Source: CAIYRG01 sp036273455 (GTDB taxonomy: Bacteria; Pseudomonadota; Alphaproteobacteria; Micropepsales; Micropepsaceae). Taken from it: a stretch of DNA of 64,000 bases. The position numbers and the translations under genes are program-made. Position 1 is the first letter of the stretch, and every line of letters starts with the position of its first letter. A model generated the notes under the pieces. It did no database searches. It saw nothing but the letters and a program-made list of their open reading frames with translations, and was not told the origin of the DNA. The stretch lies in NCBI GenBank assembly GCA_036273455.1, contig DASUHP010000142.1, forward strand, positions 1-64,000, in the 5' to 3' direction. This document shows, piece by piece, positions 52,838-61,312 of this stretch.

Positions 52838-54976
52838 ATGAGTCTGCCGCTTGCTCTTGTTCTCGTCTGCGGTGTTGTGGCCCTGATTTATGGGGCCTGG
52901 CTGGTGCAGTCGCTGCTTGCCCGCTCGCCGGGTACCGCTGAAATGCAGGCGATCGCCGCGGCGATTCAAGAAGGCGCATCGGCCTATCTCAATCGCCAGT
53001 ACACAACCATCGCGATCGCCGGGGTAATTATTTTCATCATCGCCTTTGCCCTGCTTGGCTGGCAGGTGGCTGTTGGATTCCTGGTCGGATCGATCCTTTC
53101 CGGGTCGACCGGCTATATCGGCATGAACGTGTCGGTGCGCGCCAATGTTCGCACTGCAGAAGCTTCGCGTACTGGTCTTGCGGAAGGGCTTTCGGTTGCA
53201 TTTCGTTCCGGGGCGGTGACGGGGCTGCTTGTCGTCGGCCTCGCGCTTCTTGGCGTCGCCGGCTATTACACGGTGCTGACCGTCGTGCTCGGGCTGTCGA
53301 TCACCGACCCGACGCAGAGCCGCATCGTGGTGACCGCGCTGGTGGCGCTTGGTTTTGGCGCATCGCTGATTTCGATCTTTGCACGTCTCGGCGGCGGCAT
53401 TTTTACCAAAGGCGCAGATGTCGGCGGTGACATGGTGGGCAAGGTTGAGGCCGGCATCCCCGAGGACGACCCGCGCAATCCGGCGACAATTGCCGACAAT
53501 GTCGGAGACAATGTGGGTGATTGCGCCGGCATGGCCGCCGACCTTTTCGAGACTTATGTGGTGACGACCGTCGCCACCATGGTGCTCGCCTCGATTTTCT
53601 TCATGGGCACGGACCGGGTTGCGATGATGCTTTACCCGCTGACCATCGGCGGCACATGCATCCTGACCTCGATCATCGGCACGTTTTTCGTGCGCCTCGG
53701 CAGCGGCGGCCATATCATGGGCGCGCTTTACCGGGGCCTTATCGTAACCGGCGTGCTGTCGCTTCTGGCGCTGATCCCGCTGACCTACTGGATCATCGGC
53801 CTCGACACGCAATACGCCATTCTGGGTGGCGCCCGCTTTAGCGGCTGGCATTTGTATCTGTGCGGGGTGACAGGTCTCGTCGTCACCGGGCTGATCGTGT
53901 GGATCACCGAATATTATACCGGAACCGATTTCCGTCCCGTGCAGGCGGTGGCGAAGGCGTCAATCACGGGACACGGAACAAATGTCATCCAGGGTCTCGC
54001 CGTTGCCATGGAATCCACGGCATTGCCTGCATTGGTGATTTGTGCAGGCATTATCGTGGGATATCTCCTGGCCGGGCTGTTCGGGATCGCCATCGCGGTC
54101 ACAACCATGCTGGCGCTGGCCGGAATGATCGTCGCGCTGGATGCGTTCGGGCCGGTGACCGACAATGCCGGCGGCATTGCCGAGATGGCCGGTCTGACCG
54201 GCGATGTGCGCAAGACCACCGACGCACTGGATGCGGTCGGCAACACGACCAAGGCGGTGACCAAGGGGTATGCCATCGGGTCGGCGGCTTTTGGCGCGCT
54301 GGTGCTGTTCGCGGCGTATACGGAGGATATCAGGTACTTTGTCGCCAATGGCGACAACTTTCCTTACTTCAAGGGACTGGAGCTTCCGGCTTTCTCGCTC
54401 GCCAATCCCTGGGTGGTGATTGGGTTGTTCATCGGCGGCTTGTTGCCGTTCCTGTTTGGCGGTATCGCGATGACGGCAGTAGGGCGTGCGGCAAGTGCCG
54501 TGGTTGAAGAGGTGCGCCGCCAGTTCCGGGAAATGCCGGGCATCATGACGCGCACGCAAAAGCCCGATTACGGCCGCGCGGTTGACCTGCTCACGCGCGC
54601 TGCCATCCGCGAAATGATCATCCCTTCAATGCTGCCGGTCCTTTCACCAATCGTGCTGTTCGTGATTGTCCGCTACATCGCCGGCCCGACTTCCGGTCTG
54701 GAATCTCTCGGCGCGATGCTGCTGGGTGTGATCGTCACAGGTCTGTTCGTCGCCATTTCGATGACGTCCGGTGGCGGCGCCTGGGACAATGCCAAGAAAT
54801 ATATTGAAGACGGTCATTACGGCGGCAAGGGATCGGATGCGCATAAGGCGGCCGTGACCGGCGATACCGTCGGCGATCCGTACAAGGACACCGCCGGTCC
54901 GGCCGTCAATCCGATGATCAAGATCACGAATATCGTGGCGCTGCTGCTGCTCGCGGTCCTCGCCCGGCTGGGATAG
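52838..54976 (+). CDS. hppA: Membrane-bound proton-pumping pyrophosphatase, K+-independent
   Basis: A 712-residue protein with about 16 helices that couples PPi hydrolysis to proton export. The PPi/Mg site is in TKGADVGGDMVGKVEAGIPE, DDPRNPATIADNVGDNVGDC and the C-terminal DNAKKYIEDGHYGGKGSDAH. The motif GNTTKAVTKGYAIGSA has Lys472 where K+-dependent enzymes have Ala, so this is expected to be the potassium-independent proton pump. ATG 52838 follows an AGGA site; an upstream in-frame ATG at 52814 is less likely. Converges with bamE. Confidence 0.96.
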   Translation: MSLPLALVLVCGVVALIYGAWLVQSLLARSPGTAEMQAIAAAIQEGASAYLNRQYTTIAIAGVIIFIIAFALLGWQVAVGFLVGSILSGSTGYIGMNVSVRANVRTAEASRTGLAEGLSVAFRSGAVTGLLVVGLALLGVAGYYTVLTVVLGLSITDPTQSRIVVTALVALGFGASLISIFARLGGGIFTKGADVGGDMVGKVEAGIPEDDPRNPATIADNVGDNVGDCAGMAADLFETYVVTTVATMVLASIFFMGTDRVAMMLYPLTIGGTCILTSIIGTFFVRLGSGGHIMGALYRGLIVTGVLSLLALIPLTYWIIGLDTQYAILGGARFSGWHLYLCGVTGLVVTGLIVWITEYYTGTDFRPVQAVAKASITGHGTNVIQGLAVAMESTALPALVICAGIIVGYLLAGLFGIAIAVTTMLALAGMIVALDAFGPVTDNAGGIAEMAGLTGDVRKTTDALDAVGNTTKAVTKGYAIGSAAFGALVLFAAYTEDIRYFVANGDNFPYFKGLELPAFSLANPWVVIGLFIGGLLPFLFGGIAMTAVGRAASAVVEEVRRQFREMPGIMTRTQKPDYGRAVDLLTRAAIREMIIPSMLPVLSPIVLFVIVRYIAGPTSGLESLGAMLLGVIVTGLFVAISMTSGGGAWDNAKKYIEDGHYGGKGSDAHKAAVTGDTVGDPYKDTAGPAVNPMIKITNIVALLLLAVLARLG

Positions 54977-54978
54977 GG

Positions 54979-55464
54979 TCAGGGCGAGCCAGGGACGGGC
55001 GGCGGTCCGTTGCCCGGGATCGGGTTGGGCGGTGCGGCCTGCCCGATCTGTCCCGGTACGGCGTTGAAGATCTCCTGCAGCAGTGTCAGATCACGCCCGC
55101 GGGTTGGGGTTTCGCGGGTGGCAAAATCGACAACCCTGCCGTCCGCCAAAGTGTATTTGTGCAGGTCGGCGACTTTGCCGTCCTTGGCAAATTCGATCGC
55201 GAGAATGTTCCGTTCGGTCGCCCGCGGCGCGAAGAACGCGTTCTGCTCGACATGCGCCGACATGTAGTACCAGACGTCATTTCCGAAAGTGGCTGCGGTG
55301 GACGGATCGCCAAGTTTCTTGCTCACGCTATCTTTGGTGTCCATCCCGACTTTGATGCTGGCAAGGGCCTGCTGATCCGGGACATAACCCCGCTGGTTTT
55401 CAACCGGTACGCAGCCGATCAGGATTGTAACTGCTGCTAACATCGGAAAGGTCAGGCGGCGCAT
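54979..55464 (-). CDS. bamE: Outer membrane assembly lipoprotein BamE (SmpA/OmlA)
   Basis: About 161 residues with a lipoprotein signal ending in the lipobox TILIGC, then a SmpA/OmlA domain: ASIKVGMDTKDSVSKKLGDP, NDVWYYMSAHVEQNAFFAP and ILAIEFAKDGKVADLHKYTL. BamE is part of the BAM complex inserting beta-barrels into the outer membrane. The C-terminus is Pro/Gly-rich (APPNPIPGNGPPPVPG). ATG 55464 chosen over 55566 because it places the signal peptide first. Divergent from the Cbp3-like gene. Confidence 0.92.
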   Translation of the reverse strand: MRRLTFPMLAAVTILIGCVPVENQRGYVPDQQALASIKVGMDTKDSVSKKLGDPSTAATFGNDVWYYMSAHVEQNAFFAPRATERNILAIEFAKDGKVADLHKYTLADGRVVDFATRETPTRGRDLTLLQEIFNAVPGQIGQAAPPNPIPGNGPPPVPGSP

Positions 55465-55546
55465 CGCACACTCTCTCATGCACTTCGGCAGAAGACGCTT
55501 TAGTTTTGCCGTGGAAAATTTTGCAAGTCCATCAGGATAGCATGAA

Positions 55547-56080
55547 ATGTTGAACAGGATACGCAAGCCGCCGCAGCCCCGGGTGGAGCAGGACTTGTAC
55601 CGCGCATTGGTGGCGCGCTCGCGGGAGAAGATTTTTTACCAGGAATGGGGTGTGGCCGACACGATCGACGGGCGATTCGACCTGCTGGTTCTGCACGCCT
55701 TTCTGATTTTCGACACCCTCAAAGGACAAGGCGCTCAGGCGAAGGAGTTGGGCAGCAAACTGGCGGATGTGATCTTCACCGGTTTTGACGAGGCGCTTCG
55801 CGAACTTGGAATCAGCGATTTCGGCATGGGGCGGCGGATCCGGAATATGGCGGACGCTTTTTATGGCCGGCTGCATCACTATGGGCTTGCGGGTACTCCT
55901 GCGGAACTGGCAGCGGCCGTGCAGCGCAACCTGTACCGTGGAGAAAGCCGCCGCGCCGGTGAAGCGGCCGGGTTGGCAACCTATATGAGCGGCGCGCGGG
56001 AACGTCTGAAGCTTGATCTCGCGGCAATTTTGGCCGGTAAACCTGATTTCGGGCCGTTGCCCGGACCGCGGGATGGATGA
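55547..56080 (+). CDS. Ubiquinol-cytochrome c chaperone family protein (Cbp3-like)
   Basis: A 177-residue protein of the UQCC/Cbp3 family that in mitochondria helps cytochrome b of complex III assemble. YRALVARSREKIFYQEWGVA, FDLLVLHAFLIFDTLKGQG and FDEALRELGISDFGMGRRIR followed by AFYGRLHHY are typical. In Alphaproteobacteria it usually stands between bamE and yceD, as here. Overlaps yceD by four bases. Confidence 0.92.
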   Translation: MLNRIRKPPQPRVEQDLYRALVARSREKIFYQEWGVADTIDGRFDLLVLHAFLIFDTLKGQGAQAKELGSKLADVIFTGFDEALRELGISDFGMGRRIRNMADAFYGRLHHYGLAGTPAELAAAVQRNLYRGESRRAGEAAGLATYMSGARERLKLDLAAILAGKPDFGPLPGPRDG

Positions 56081-56616
56081 TGAGCGGCAGCCCTCCTTTT
56101 TCAAGTTTCTATGACGTTGCCAATCTGCCGGAAAAGGGCGCTGATCTTGCGATCTCCCCTGGCACTGACGAGCGCGCGCAGATCGCCGCCTGGCTGGAAA
56201 TTCAGTCCCTCGGTGGCCTCAAGGCTTCGATCAAGCTGACCCGGTCCCCTTCCGGCTTCCGCTACCGGGCGCAGTTTGAGGCCGATGTGGTTCAGGCTTC
56301 CGTGGTCAGCCTGGAAGCTGTCCCTGCGCATTTGTCCGGGGATTTCGAGCGGTCATACCAGCTGGCGCCAAGCCCTTCGCGGGCGGCCCGAAAACGGAAT
56401 GAACCGCCCGTGGTGGCGCTCAACCCGGAGGATGAGGATGCGCCGGAACTCGTCGATTCGACTATGTTCGATCTTGCCGCGCCCATTCTCGAGGAACTGA
56501 GCCTGGCGCTGGATCCCTATCCGCGGAAGGCCGGGGAGGCTTTTATTCCGCCCGAGCCCGCGGAAAACGCGCCAAATACCCCGTTTGCGATCCTGAAAAA
56601 GCTCAAGGAATCCTGA
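56077..56616 (+). CDS. YceD family protein (DUF177)
   Basis: A 179-residue acidic protein. LEIQSLGGLKASIKLTRSPS and the YRAQFEADVVQASVVSLEAV segment, then DLAAPILEELSLALDPYPRK with the late NTPFAILKKLKE, match the YceD/DUF177 family, which is linked to 23S rRNA accumulation and nearly always precedes rpmF. The typical zinc-like CxRC is replaced by VVSLEAVP. Leads into rpmF after 96 bp. Confidence 0.9.
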   Translation: MMSGSPPFSSFYDVANLPEKGADLAISPGTDERAQIAAWLEIQSLGGLKASIKLTRSPSGFRYRAQFEADVVQASVVSLEAVPAHLSGDFERSYQLAPSPSRAARKRNEPPVVALNPEDEDAPELVDSTMFDLAAPILEELSLALDPYPRKAGEAFIPPEPAENAPNTPFAILKKLKES

Positions 56617-56712
56617 GCGGGACCATCGGCCTCTTGCGGTAAGCGGCCGTTTTGATTAACTCGGCGGCTGTTTTGCGCGCCGATCTGGCCGCTTGTTAGG
56701 AAAGGTTTGGCC

Positions 56713-56892
56713 ATGGCGGTTCCAAAACGAAAGACTTCACCGTCGAAACGCAATATGCGCCGTTCGCATCATGCGATCACTGCCGAAGCGCATGCGGAAT
56801 GTTCGAATTGCGGTGAGCTGAAACGCCCACATCATATGTGCCCGGCTTGCGGTCACTATGATGGCCGCGAAGTCGTCGCCGCCGAAGAATAG
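56713..56892 (+). CDS. rpmF: 50S ribosomal protein L32
   Basis: A 59-residue ribosomal protein: MAVPKRKTSPSKRNMRRSHH at the start, then a zinc ribbon CSNCGELKRPHHMCPACG and YDGREVV. All four cysteines are kept, so this is the zinc-binding form. ATG 56713 is preceded by a modest AGGTTTGG stretch. Followed by plsX in the usual yceD-rpmF-plsX-fabH order. Confidence 0.96.
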   Translation: MAVPKRKTSPSKRNMRRSHHAITAEAHAECSNCGELKRPHHMCPACGHYDGREVVAAEE

Positions 56893-57008
56893 ACCTGGTT
56901 TCTGTCCTGTAATGAACGAACGACGCGGCAGATTCTGGCCGCGGCACTGTCCCCGCGACAGGGCGAGGGATTTGGCGCATGATGCGGATCCCGCTGCACA
57001 GATGAAGA

Positions 57009-58091
57009 TTGAACGGTCTCTTGCTGTTATCGATTGACGCCATGGGAGGAGATGCGGGTCCGGCCGCCATATTGGCGGGCTGCGTGATCGCGCGCCGGCG
57101 TCACCCGGATGTCCGGTTCGTACTGCATGGCGACGAGGCGGTCCTGAAGCCGTTGCTCGCCCATCGTCCCACGTTGTTGAAATCCTCCGAAATCCGGCAC
57201 GCGCCGGCGGTGGTGGGAATGGCCGAGAAACCGTCGCAGGCGCTGCGGCGCGGCCGGAATTCCAGCATGTGGCACGCGATCGATGTGGTCGCATCGGGCG
57301 AATGCCGGGTCGCAGTGTCGGCCGGAAATACCGGGGCGCTGATGGCGATATCGATGTTCCGCATCGGCCTGATCGAAGGCATTTCGCGGCCCGCGATTGC
57401 GGTTATGTGGCCGACCAGGCGGGGCCAGAGCGTGCTTCTGGACGCCGGCGCAAATGCCGGGTCCGACGCACAACAGCTGGTTGATTTTGCGGTCATGGGC
57501 GAAGCCTTTGCGCGCACCATCCTCGGGATCGAACGGCCGACTGTGGGCCTGTTGAATATCGGCGAAGAGGAAATGAAGGGCATCGAGCCGGTCAAGCGGG
57601 CAGGGCAGATCCTGCGCGAATCGAGCCTGCCGATCGAGTTCTGCGGCTTTATAGAAGGCGACGGAATCTGCGAAGGCAGTGTAGATGTGGTCGTGACAGA
57701 CGGATTCACCGGCAATGTTGCCCTCAAGACCGCAGAAGGTACAGCCAAACTGATCGTGTATTATCTCAAGAGCGCGTTGAAGCGCTCCATGCTTGGCCGG
57801 ATCGGCGCGCTGCTGGCATCGGGCGCGCTCAGAACTTTGCAGCGCAAACTCGATCCGCGCACGCATAATGGCGGTGTGTTTCTCGGTCTGAACGGCGTGG
57901 TCGTCAAAAGCCATGGTGGGGCTGACGCGCTCGGCTTTGCCAGCGCGATTGATGTGGCAATCGATATGGGAGGTTCGGACGTCATCGCGCGCATCCTTGC
58001 CGATCGCGCCGGGCTTGCTCAATTGCCGGCCGATGGCGGTTCGGCCGACCATCCCGATGGGTCCGGTCAGACCAAGGCGGTCGTCTCGTGA
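57009..58091 (+). CDS. plsX: Phosphate acyltransferase PlsX
   Basis: About 360 residues. PlsX makes acyl-phosphate from acyl-ACP for phospholipid synthesis. SIDAMGGDAGPAAILAG, VSAGNTGALMAISMFRIG, ANAGSDAQQLVDFAVMGEAF and VVTDGFTGNVALKTAEG are conserved. The start is a problem: in the PlsX frame only TTG 57009 is available, without a good ribosome site. One base to the left, ATG 57002 opens a frame reading MKIERSLAV and then hits a stop; deleting one base near 57029 would join it to SIDAMGGD and give a normal N-terminus. Either a TTG start or a frameshift (biological or sequencing) is present. Confidence 0.9.
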   Translation: MNGLLLLSIDAMGGDAGPAAILAGCVIARRRHPDVRFVLHGDEAVLKPLLAHRPTLLKSSEIRHAPAVVGMAEKPSQALRRGRNSSMWHAIDVVASGECRVAVSAGNTGALMAISMFRIGLIEGISRPAIAVMWPTRRGQSVLLDAGANAGSDAQQLVDFAVMGEAFARTILGIERPTVGLLNIGEEEMKGIEPVKRAGQILRESSLPIEFCGFIEGDGICEGSVDVVVTDGFTGNVALKTAEGTAKLIVYYLKSALKRSMLGRIGALLASGALRTLQRKLDPRTHNGGVFLGLNGVVVKSHGGADALGFASAIDVAIDMGGSDVIARILADRAGLAQLPADGGSADHPDGSGQTKAVVS

Positions 58092-59065
58092 AAATTACGC
58101 GTTCTGTGGTTCTGGGCTGCGGTTCCTACCTGCCCGGCAAAATCCTCACCAATTACGACCTCGCGAAGATGGTCGATACCAGTGACGACTGGATCGTCGA
58201 GCGCACCGGCATCAAGGTCCGTCATCTGGCGCGCGACGACGAAACGACTTCGGATCTGGCGCTGGAAGCGGCGAACCGCGCAATCCGCAATGCCGGCGTC
58301 GGGGTCAATGACATCGATATCATTGTCGTCGCGACGACAACGCCCGACGAGACTTTCCCGTCGACCGCGACAAAGGTGCAGGCAGGACTGAACATGTTGG
58401 GCGGCGCCGCCTTCGACATTCAGGCGGTGTGCTCCGGATTTATCTATGCCGTGTCGGTTGCCGACGCGATGATCCGCTCCGGGCAGGCAAAATGTATTCT
58501 GGTCATCGGCGCCGAGACCATGTCGCGCCTGCTCGACTGGACCGACCGCGGGACCTGCGTGCTGTTCGGCGATGGCGCAGGGGCAATCGTACTGCAGGCG
58601 CAGGATGGCGACGGCACCACGCAGGATCGCGGCGTTCTGGTGACCAAGATCTTTTCCGACGGGCGTCTCCACGACCTGCTTTATGTCGATGGCGGGGTAT
58701 CGACGACGAGGACGGCCGGGCATTTGCGCATGCAGGGGCGCGACGTGTTCAAGCATGCGGTGACCAATATTGCGGCGGCGATCGAAGCGGCCGCGGGCGC
58801 GGCGGGTGTGCCACTGTCCGAAATCGACTGGTTTGTGCCGCATCAGGCCAATCAGCGCATTCTTGCCGGCACGGCGCGCAAGCTCGGGATAAACCCCGAC
58901 CGGGTGATCTCGACGGTGGCCGAACATGGCAATACCTCGGCGGCATCGGTGCCTTTGGCTCTAACTACCGCAGTGGAAGATGGCCGCATCCAGCGCGGCA
59001 ATCTGATCCTGATGGAGGCGATGGGGGGAGGCTTTACCTGGGGCGCAACCCTGGTGCGCTGGTAG
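58088..59065 (+). CDS. fabH: Beta-ketoacyl-ACP synthase III
   Basis: A 325-residue condensing enzyme that starts fatty acid synthesis from acetyl-CoA and malonyl-ACP. The catalytic Cys is in DIQAVCSGFIYAVSVADAMI, the His in DWFVPHQANQRI and the Asn in EHGNTSAASVPLAL. Start GTG 58088, overlapping the plsX stop (GTGA). ihfA follows after about 180 bp. Confidence 0.96.
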   Translation: MKITRSVVLGCGSYLPGKILTNYDLAKMVDTSDDWIVERTGIKVRHLARDDETTSDLALEAANRAIRNAGVGVNDIDIIVVATTTPDETFPSTATKVQAGLNMLGGAAFDIQAVCSGFIYAVSVADAMIRSGQAKCILVIGAETMSRLLDWTDRGTCVLFGDGAGAIVLQAQDGDGTTQDRGVLVTKIFSDGRLHDLLYVDGGVSTTRTAGHLRMQGRDVFKHAVTNIAAAIEAAAGAAGVPLSEIDWFVPHQANQRILAGTARKLGINPDRVISTVAEHGNTSAASVPLALTTAVEDGRIQRGNLILMEAMGGGFTWGATLVRW

Positions 59066-59158
59066 GACGGAACCGGACCAATCTACCGCAAAATCAATCC
59101 CCTAACAGGCTTTTTAACTATTTCACGGAAGGCGAAAAACCTCTAGGTTGAGAGACCT

Positions 59159-59177
59159 TACGGCTTGGGGAGCCGTA
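59159..59177 (+). other. Hairpin in the leader of ihfA
   Basis: TACGGCT (59159-59165) and AGCCGTA (59171-59177) form a perfect 7-bp stem with a TGGGG loop, extendable outward by AGAC/GTCT after a two-base bulge. It lies 67 bp before the ihfA start codon and has no following T-run. It may be a terminator remnant for fabH or a leader structure of ihfA; this cannot be settled from sequence. Confidence 0.4.
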
Positions 59178-59243
59178 GTCTTTCGGGTGGAAATCTCCGC
59201 CCGGGAACCGAAGCTGGGACGGTTAGGAATTATTGGGGGTTAA

Positions 59244-59561
59244 ATGACCACGAAAACTCTGACGCGTGCCGATCTGACCGAGGCGGTGTTTGCGGCGGTT
59301 GGCTTGCCGCGCAACGAAGCATCGCAGCTCGTCGAGGACATCCTTGAGGAAGTATGCGGTGCGCTGTCGCGTGGCGAGACGGTGAAATTGTCCTCTTTCG
59401 GCACGTTCCAGGTGCGGCAGAAATCGCAGCGGATCGGGCGTAATCCGAAGACCGGCGACGAAGTTCCCATCGCGCCGCGCCGGGTTCTGGTGTTCCGCCC
59501 GTCGCATGTGCTGAAGGCGCAGATCAACCGCGACGAAGCGATCATTCAGCTCGACGCCTGA
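59244..59561 (+). CDS. ihfA: Integration host factor subunit alpha
   Basis: A 105-residue DNA-bending protein of the HU/IHF family. LTRADLTEAVFAAVGLPRNE at the start, then VKLSSFGTFQVRQKSQRIGR with the following NPKTGDEVPIAPRR loop (the arm that inserts into the minor groove, with conserved Pro) and LVFRPSHVLKAQIN. IHF acts as alpha/beta heterodimer; ihfB is not here. The plsX-fabH-ihfA order is standard, though the merR gene that often follows is absent and a tRNA comes instead. Confidence 0.95.
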   Translation: MTTKTLTRADLTEAVFAAVGLPRNEASQLVEDILEEVCGALSRGETVKLSSFGTFQVRQKSQRIGRNPKTGDEVPIAPRRVLVFRPSHVLKAQINRDEAIIQLDA

Positions 59562-59629
59562 AGGTCTGCAGGCGCGGCACTCCGATTCAGTTTGCACCTG
59601 GTGGCGTGATATTGCAGTTTCGGTTTGAT

Positions 59630-59707
59630 CGGAGCGTGGCGCAGCCTGGTTAGCGCACCAGTCTGGGGGACTGGGGGTCGCGAGTTCAAATCTCGCCGCT
59701 CCGACCA
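59630..59707 (+). tRNA. tRNA-Pro (anticodon GGG)
   Basis: A full cloverleaf is readable: acceptor CGGAGCG pairs with CGCTCCG, the D-arm follows GTGGCGCAGCCTGG, the anticodon stem CCAGT/ACTGG encloses the loop CTGGGGG with anticodon GGG, and the T-arm contains GTTCAAATC. Discriminator A and a genomically encoded CCA (59705-59707) end it. It lies 68 bp after ihfA, and the sequence beyond it loses conserved gene order, as expected for an integration site. Confidence 0.95.
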
Positions 59708-60306
59708 ATTTAACCGCGGAAAACCTCAGCAATTCCACCATTTTACACAAGCGTCCGGAACGTGAAAACGGAACGGATTGACCACAAAGTGCGCACGGTT
59801 TTCCCGAAACTTCCGAAATAGTCCCGAACAGAGTTCATGCACGGTTCGCACGTCCTCGCGCATTTGGCGCATCTCCCGACCGAGCAAGTCGGGCATTCCT
59901 GTTCAGCCGGGTACCAGCCGCCGGGCCGTAATGCTGCTCTTCAACTTCCGGGATCTCATTCTGCAGTCGATCCGAGGAACTGATCGATCACCGATGCTTT
60001 GCTGCTCGTGGCGCACAAGTGTCGCCCATCGGGAAGCATCGCGATTCCGAATGCCTGACTCAGCTGAGCGGTCGCGCTCGCATAATTGTCTGTCGTCGGC
60101 ATGACAATGACGGCGTAAGTGCGCGCGCTCGCCGTCTGGGATCGGCTCGATGTGCAGCCGATACACGGAGATACCGCCGATAACGTGCAGCCGAGCACAT
60201 TGAGCGCGCCATCAAACGGCCACCAACTGTAAATTGATCCACTATGGGGGAACGTTTAGTTTGTAGGAGATTCGGTTTCGGATATTCCACATCAAAGAAC
60301 GTGACC
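59708..60306. other. About 600 bp after tRNA-Pro without a recognisable gene
   Basis: Both strands contain open frames (for instance minus 60198-59956, reading AFGIAMLPDGRHLCATSSK) but none shows a family pattern, a good ribosome site or coherent codon use over its length. The LPDGRHLCAT wording is faintly like a YVTN-type propeller blade, too weak to call. I saw no integrase and no repeated copy of the tRNA 3' end. It is best read as decayed sequence bordering the acquired segment; the last 60 bp or so hold the promoter of the Crp/Fnr gene. Confidence 0.5.
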
Positions 60307-60978
60307 ATGGAACCCCGCGAAACGTCATTTGATCCGGAAGATTTCCTGACCAAAGTTGGTGCAGGTCGAACCGTGTCGGAATATTCCACGGGCCGGACAC
60401 TCTTCTCGCAAGGCGATGTTGCCGATTGCGTCTTTTACATTCAGGAAGGCAAGGTAAAGGTCAGCGTCTTGTCCGAGCAGGGTAAAGAAGCTGTTGTCGC
60501 CATTCTTGGCGACCATGAATTTTGCGGCGAAGGATGCTTGACCGGCCAATTACTGCGCATCGCCACAGCGACGGCGATGACTGCGTGTAAGATCATGCGG
60601 ATCGACAAGTCGGCGATCACGCGCGTGATCCACGACGAGCCGGCCTTCTCCGGGCTGTTCGTCGCACATATCCTGGCTCGCAACGTCCGGGTCGAGTCGG
60701 ATTTGGTCGATCAGCTGTTCAATTCGACGGAAAAGCGTTTGGCGCGGGCTCTTCTTTTGCTGGCGAACTTCGGGAAGGAAGGCAAGCCCGAGCCCATCAT
60801 CGCAAAGGTTAGCCAGGAAACGCTTGCCGAAATAATCGGAACCACACGATCTCGCGTGAGCTTTTTCATGAATAAATTCCGGAAATTGGGATTCATCAGT
60901 TACAACGGAAAGTTGGAAGTCCACACTTCTTTGCTGAATATGGTCCTCCACGAAAAACCGCACATCAACCAAGAATAG
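60307..60978 (+). CDS. Crp/Fnr family transcriptional regulator
   Basis: About 223 residues: an N-terminal cyclic-nucleotide-type beta-barrel (RTLFSQGDVADCVFYIQEGK, VVAILGDHEFCGEGCLTG), the dimer helix (VESDLVDQLFNSTEKRLARA) and a C-terminal HTH (VSQETLAEIIGTTRSRVSFF, then NKFRKLGFISYNG). It lacks the N-terminal four-cysteine cluster of Fnr, so it is not an oxygen-sensing iron-sulfur form; the cysteines in HEFCGEGC might be redox-active. The same subtype is common in Bradyrhizobium. ATG 60307 chosen; the frame opens further upstream without a ribosome site. It may control the genes that follow. Confidence 0.9.
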   Translation: MEPRETSFDPEDFLTKVGAGRTVSEYSTGRTLFSQGDVADCVFYIQEGKVKVSVLSEQGKEAVVAILGDHEFCGEGCLTGQLLRIATATAMTACKIMRIDKSAITRVIHDEPAFSGLFVAHILARNVRVESDLVDQLFNSTEKRLARALLLLANFGKEGKPEPIIAKVSQETLAEIIGTTRSRVSFFMNKFRKLGFISYNGKLEVHTSLLNMVLHEKPHINQE

Positions 60979-61077
60979 CGAACCACGCGAGGAGTAAGGC
61001 TGACCTAGCCACAAGACACTTCAAGCGGCGTATACGCGCGCGGCCTACGGCAGGCATCTTTGAGCGGAGTGGATAAA

Positions 61078-61311
61078 ATGGAATATGCGACATTTCGAGA
61101 GTGGCTGACCAAACATGGTTGCCGCTTCGATACACAGCACGAGGAGCGCGGGGAAGGTCACGGATCTGTAACCATTCACCGTGAGGGGCGGACTGCGGAA
61201 TTGCCGCTCGTTGGTTCACGCCACGAACTCGATCCACATTCGGTGCAGCAAGTCTGCCAAGCGCTCGGTCTCAACTGGTCCGATCTTCCCGGGCCGAAAA
61301 GCCGCGCCTGA
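61078..61311 (+). CDS. HicA-like small protein without a HicB partner
   Basis: A 77-residue protein with the HicA (double-stranded RNA-binding fold) pattern: MEYATFREWLTKHGCRFDTQ, a GEGHGSVTIHREGRTAELPL core with candidate catalytic His28 and His34, and DPHSVQQVCQALGLNWSDLP. In HicA toxins a conserved His in the G-x-GSH core is needed for mRNA cleavage; the motif here is GHGS rather than GSH, so activity is uncertain. No HicB gene lies on either side. GGAGTGG precedes the ATG. The next gene fragment begins two bases after its stop. Confidence 0.65.
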   Translation: MEYATFREWLTKHGCRFDTQHEERGEGHGSVTIHREGRTAELPLVGSRHELDPHSVQQVCQALGLNWSDLPGPKSRA

Positions 61312-61312
61312 A

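Noticed and set aside
59165..59347. Plus-strand 60-codon frame overlapping the ihfA start
   Set aside because: It overlaps ihfA in another frame and contains the leader hairpin; no sign of coding.
59956..60198. Minus-strand open frame reading AFGIAMLPDGRHLCATSSK, slightly like a YVTN beta-propeller blade
   Set aside because: Only one possible blade, no ribosome site and overlapping competing frames; not enough to call a gene or a remnant.
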